Part shown: positions 21,671 through 22,957 of the stretch, piece by piece
Numbering within the stretch: the stretch's first letter is position 1
Layout: each line of letters starts with the position of its first letter
Assembly: GCA_015487335.1 (NCBI GenBank)
Contig: WFPZ01000208.1
Span: 1-22,957 of the forward strand
Direction: 5' to 3'
Origin: Paracoccaceae bacterium
GTDB taxonomy: Bacteria; Pseudomonadota; Alphaproteobacteria; Rhodobacterales; Rhodobacteraceae
Length of the DNA: 22,957 nucleotides
Translations under genes and position numbers: made by a program
The notes under the pieces: generated by a model
The model's database searches: none
Seen by the model: only the letters and a program-made list of their open reading frames with translations
Told to the model about the DNA's origin: nothing

Positions 21671-21775
21671 CGGCAGGTCTCGCCGCCTCGCCCTGTCTTT
21701 GGCGGATGCATGCGTTTTTTCGGGCCATCTGCCCTTGCGCTTCGGGCCCGTTCCCCCGATCCTGTCTCGCGACCT

Positions 21776-21802
21776 CCCGGCGCCGGCCACCGGCCCGCCG
21801 GG
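21776..21802 (+). other. Stem-loop upstream of dctP
   Basis: CCCGGCG (21776-21782) pairs with CGCCGGG (21796-21802), and an inner GGCC-ACC-GGCC stem stacks within it with a 2-base bulge. It lies 37 bp before the dctP start, after the ArsR-rhodanese gene. It could end upstream transcripts or shape the dctP leader; no T-tract follows. Confidence 0.35.
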
Positions 21803-21839
21803 AAGCCGCCGAAAATGAAACAGCCAGGGAGACAGACAC

Positions 21840-22814
21840 ATGAACAAGACGTTACGACTGATCGCGGGTGCGATCGTTGCCGCGGGTGTGGCGGCCGGGG
21901 CTCAGGCCCAGGAGTGGAACATGCCGACGCCGTATTCGGACAAGATCTTCCACACCCAGAACATCATCCAGTTCGCCGATGACGTGAGGGAGGCCACCGG
22001 CGGCAAGCTGAACATCACGGTGCATTCGGCCGGCTCGCTGTTCAAGCACGGCGACATCAAGAATGCGGTGCGCTCGCGTCAGGTGCCGATCGGCGAGTTC
22101 TTCCTGTCTCGGCTGGCCAACGAGGATGCCGCCTTCGGGCTCGATTCCCTGCCCTTCCTGGCCACCAGCTATGACGATGCCGCACGGCTGTGGGCGGCCC
22201 AGAAGCCGGTGATCACCGAGCTTCTCGCCAAGCAGAACCTGATGCCGCTGTTCTCGGTGCCGTGGCCGGCGCAGGGGCTCTACACCAAGAAGGAAATCAA
22301 GTCCGTCGGCGATCTGGCCGGGCTGAAGTTCCGCGCCTACAACGCCGCGCTGGAACAGTTCGCCACCCTGGCCGGCGCCTCGCCGACCCAGGTCGAGGCC
22401 CCCGACATCCCGCAGGCCTTCGCCACCGGCCAGGTCGAGGCGATGATCACCTCGCCCTCCACCGGGGTCAGCTCCAAGGCGTGGGATTTCCTCTCCTACT
22501 ACACCCCGATCAACGCCTGGGTGCCCAAGAACATCGTGGTGGTGAACAAGGCCGAGTTCGACAGGCTCGACCCGGCCGTTCAGGACGCCGTGCTGAAGGC
22601 GGCCGAAGAGGCCGAGGCCCGCGGCTGGGCCATGAGCAAGGCCGAGGCCGAGGAAAAGACCCGCATCCTCGCCGAGAACGGCATCACCGTGGTCGAACCC
22701 TCCGACGAGCTGATGGCCGGCCTGCGCGAGATCGGCGCGAAGATGCTGGAGGACACTCTGGCCAGTGCCTCGGATGCGGCGAAGCGGATCGTCGCCGCCT
22801 ACCAGGGCAACTAG
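21840..22814 (+). CDS. dctP: TRAP transporter substrate-binding protein, DctP family
   Basis: Periplasmic solute-binding component of a tripartite ATP-independent transporter that captures a substrate, usually an organic acid, and delivers it to the DctQM membrane complex for Na+-driven uptake. The 324-residue precursor has a Sec signal peptide (MNKT, hydrophobic core, cleavage after AQA at about residue 23). R165 in GLKFRAYN is the conserved arginine that binds the carboxylate of the substrate. QAFATGQVEAMITSPSTG (about 194-211) is the family's second-domain signature. The ATG at 21840 has GGGAG upstream. Substrate is not predictable from sequence. The dctQ gene follows after a strong intergenic hairpin. 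Confidence 0.93.
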   Translation: MNKTLRLIAGAIVAAGVAAGAQAQEWNMPTPYSDKIFHTQNIIQFADDVREATGGKLNITVHSAGSLFKHGDIKNAVRSRQVPIGEFFLSRLANEDAAFGLDSLPFLATSYDDAARLWAAQKPVITELLAKQNLMPLFSVPWPAQGLYTKKEIKSVGDLAGLKFRAYNAALEQFATLAGASPTQVEAPDIPQAFATGQVEAMITSPSTGVSSKAWDFLSYYTPINAWVPKNIVVVNKAEFDRLDPAVQDAVLKAAEEAEARGWAMSKAEAEEKTRILAENGITVVEPSDELMAGLREIGAKMLEDTLASASDAAKRIVAAYQGN

Positions 22815-22823
22815 GCAGCAGGC

Positions 22824-22849
22824 CGCGGGCCGGCATGAGCCGGCCCGCG
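22824..22849 (+). other. Strong intergenic stem-loop between dctP and dctQ
   Basis: Perfect 11-bp GC-rich arms (22824-22834 and 22839-22849) with a 4-base ATGA loop, starting 9 bp after the dctP stop and ending 19 bp before the dctQ start. No T-run follows. Such hairpins after binding-protein genes commonly protect the upstream mRNA or partly stop transcription, giving more binding protein than permease. Confidence 0.65.
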
Positions 22850-22868
22850 ACTTCGGAGGGGCTTTCTC

Positions 22869-22957
22869 ATGCGCAAGGGGCTTGATCTGCTCTATGCTGC
22901 CAGCGGCATGGCGGCGGCCGGGTTCATCGTGCTGATCTGTCTGGTGGTGAGCGCCCA
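22869..22957 (+). CDS. dctQ: TRAP transporter small permease DctQ, 3'-truncated by window edge
   Basis: Only the first 29 codons are inside the window. They read MRKGLDLLYAASGMAAAGFI and continue into a hydrophobic helix, the usual opening of a DctQ small membrane subunit that bridges the large permease DctM. GGAGGGG lies 7 bases before the ATG. The identity rests mainly on position directly after dctP; a large-permease dctM gene or a DctQM fusion would be expected beyond the edge. Confidence 0.75.
   Translation, partial: MRKGLDLLYAASGMAAAGFIVLICLVVSA

Noticed and set aside
21721..21750. Terminator after the ArsR-rhodanese gene
   Set aside because: CGGGCC/GGCCCG arms have an 18-base loop and the T-run lies before, not after, the stem on the plus strand.
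1..22957. CRISPR arrays, insertion sequences, tRNA or rRNA genes, prophage
   Set aside because: Read on both strands; no spaced direct repeats, transposase motifs, terminal inverted repeats with target duplications, or cloverleaf sequences were seen.

Overview
The window looks like chromosome of a high-GC alphaproteobacterium of the Rhodobacterales (Rhodobacter/Paracoccus/Roseobacter type). The evidence is strong G/C bias at third codon positions, an alphaproteobacterial-type GshA, the uvrC-pgsA-moaD-moaE order, and a complete set of beta-hydroxyaspartate cycle genes. This is inferred from gene content and protein motifs; no database search was possible. No tRNA, rRNA, insertion sequence, prophage or CRISPR array was seen.

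Region 1 (1-13462) is mostly housekeeping. It holds the 3' part of plsY and a DUF805 membrane protein (+), gshA with an upstream small membrane protein (-), and rsmE (-) divergent from ubiA (+). Next come an OmpA-type envelope protein made of repeated BON-like segments, translationally coupled to a small membrane-anchored coiled-coil protein (+). A minus-strand run uvrC, pgsA, moaD, moaE follows. A second minus-strand run has an S49 peptidase, a 55-residue membrane zinc-ribbon protein not previously called, a Na+/Ca2+-type antiporter, and a pteridine-reductase-like SDR. An AT-rich 303-bp gap before uvrC carries a perfect DnaA box.

Region 2 (13683-19089) is the most notable part. It encodes the full beta-hydroxyaspartate cycle (BHAC): bhcA, bhcB, bhcC and bhcD in one minus-strand operon with gaps of 10-15 bp, and the IclR-type regulator bhcR divergent from it. 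BhcA transfers the amino group of aspartate to glyoxylate, giving oxaloacetate and glycine. BhcC condenses glycine with a second glyoxylate to beta-hydroxyaspartate. BhcB dehydrates that to iminosuccinate, and BhcD reduces iminosuccinate back to aspartate. The net result is two glyoxylate to one oxaloacetate without CO2 loss, so the cell can grow on glycolate or glyoxylate, for example from phytoplankton. The bhcA-bhcR spacer holds a good sigma70-type promoter and several inverted repeats that are candidate BhcR sites.

Region 3 (19099-21670) has a VTT(SNARE_assoc)-rhodanese fusion protein and a fatty-acid-hydroxylase/sterol-desaturase family enzyme as a two-gene minus-strand operon. Divergent from it is an ArsR-type HTH fused to a rhodanese domain. 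A perfect 8-bp inverted repeat lies between the two. This looks like a self-contained, possibly sulfur- or redox-responsive membrane module of unknown purpose.

Region 4 (21840-end) starts a TRAP transporter: dctP (substrate-binding protein), a very strong intergenic stem-loop, and the first codons of the small permease dctQ. Its substrate is unknown. Proximity to the BHAC genes makes an organic acid worth testing, but that is only inference.
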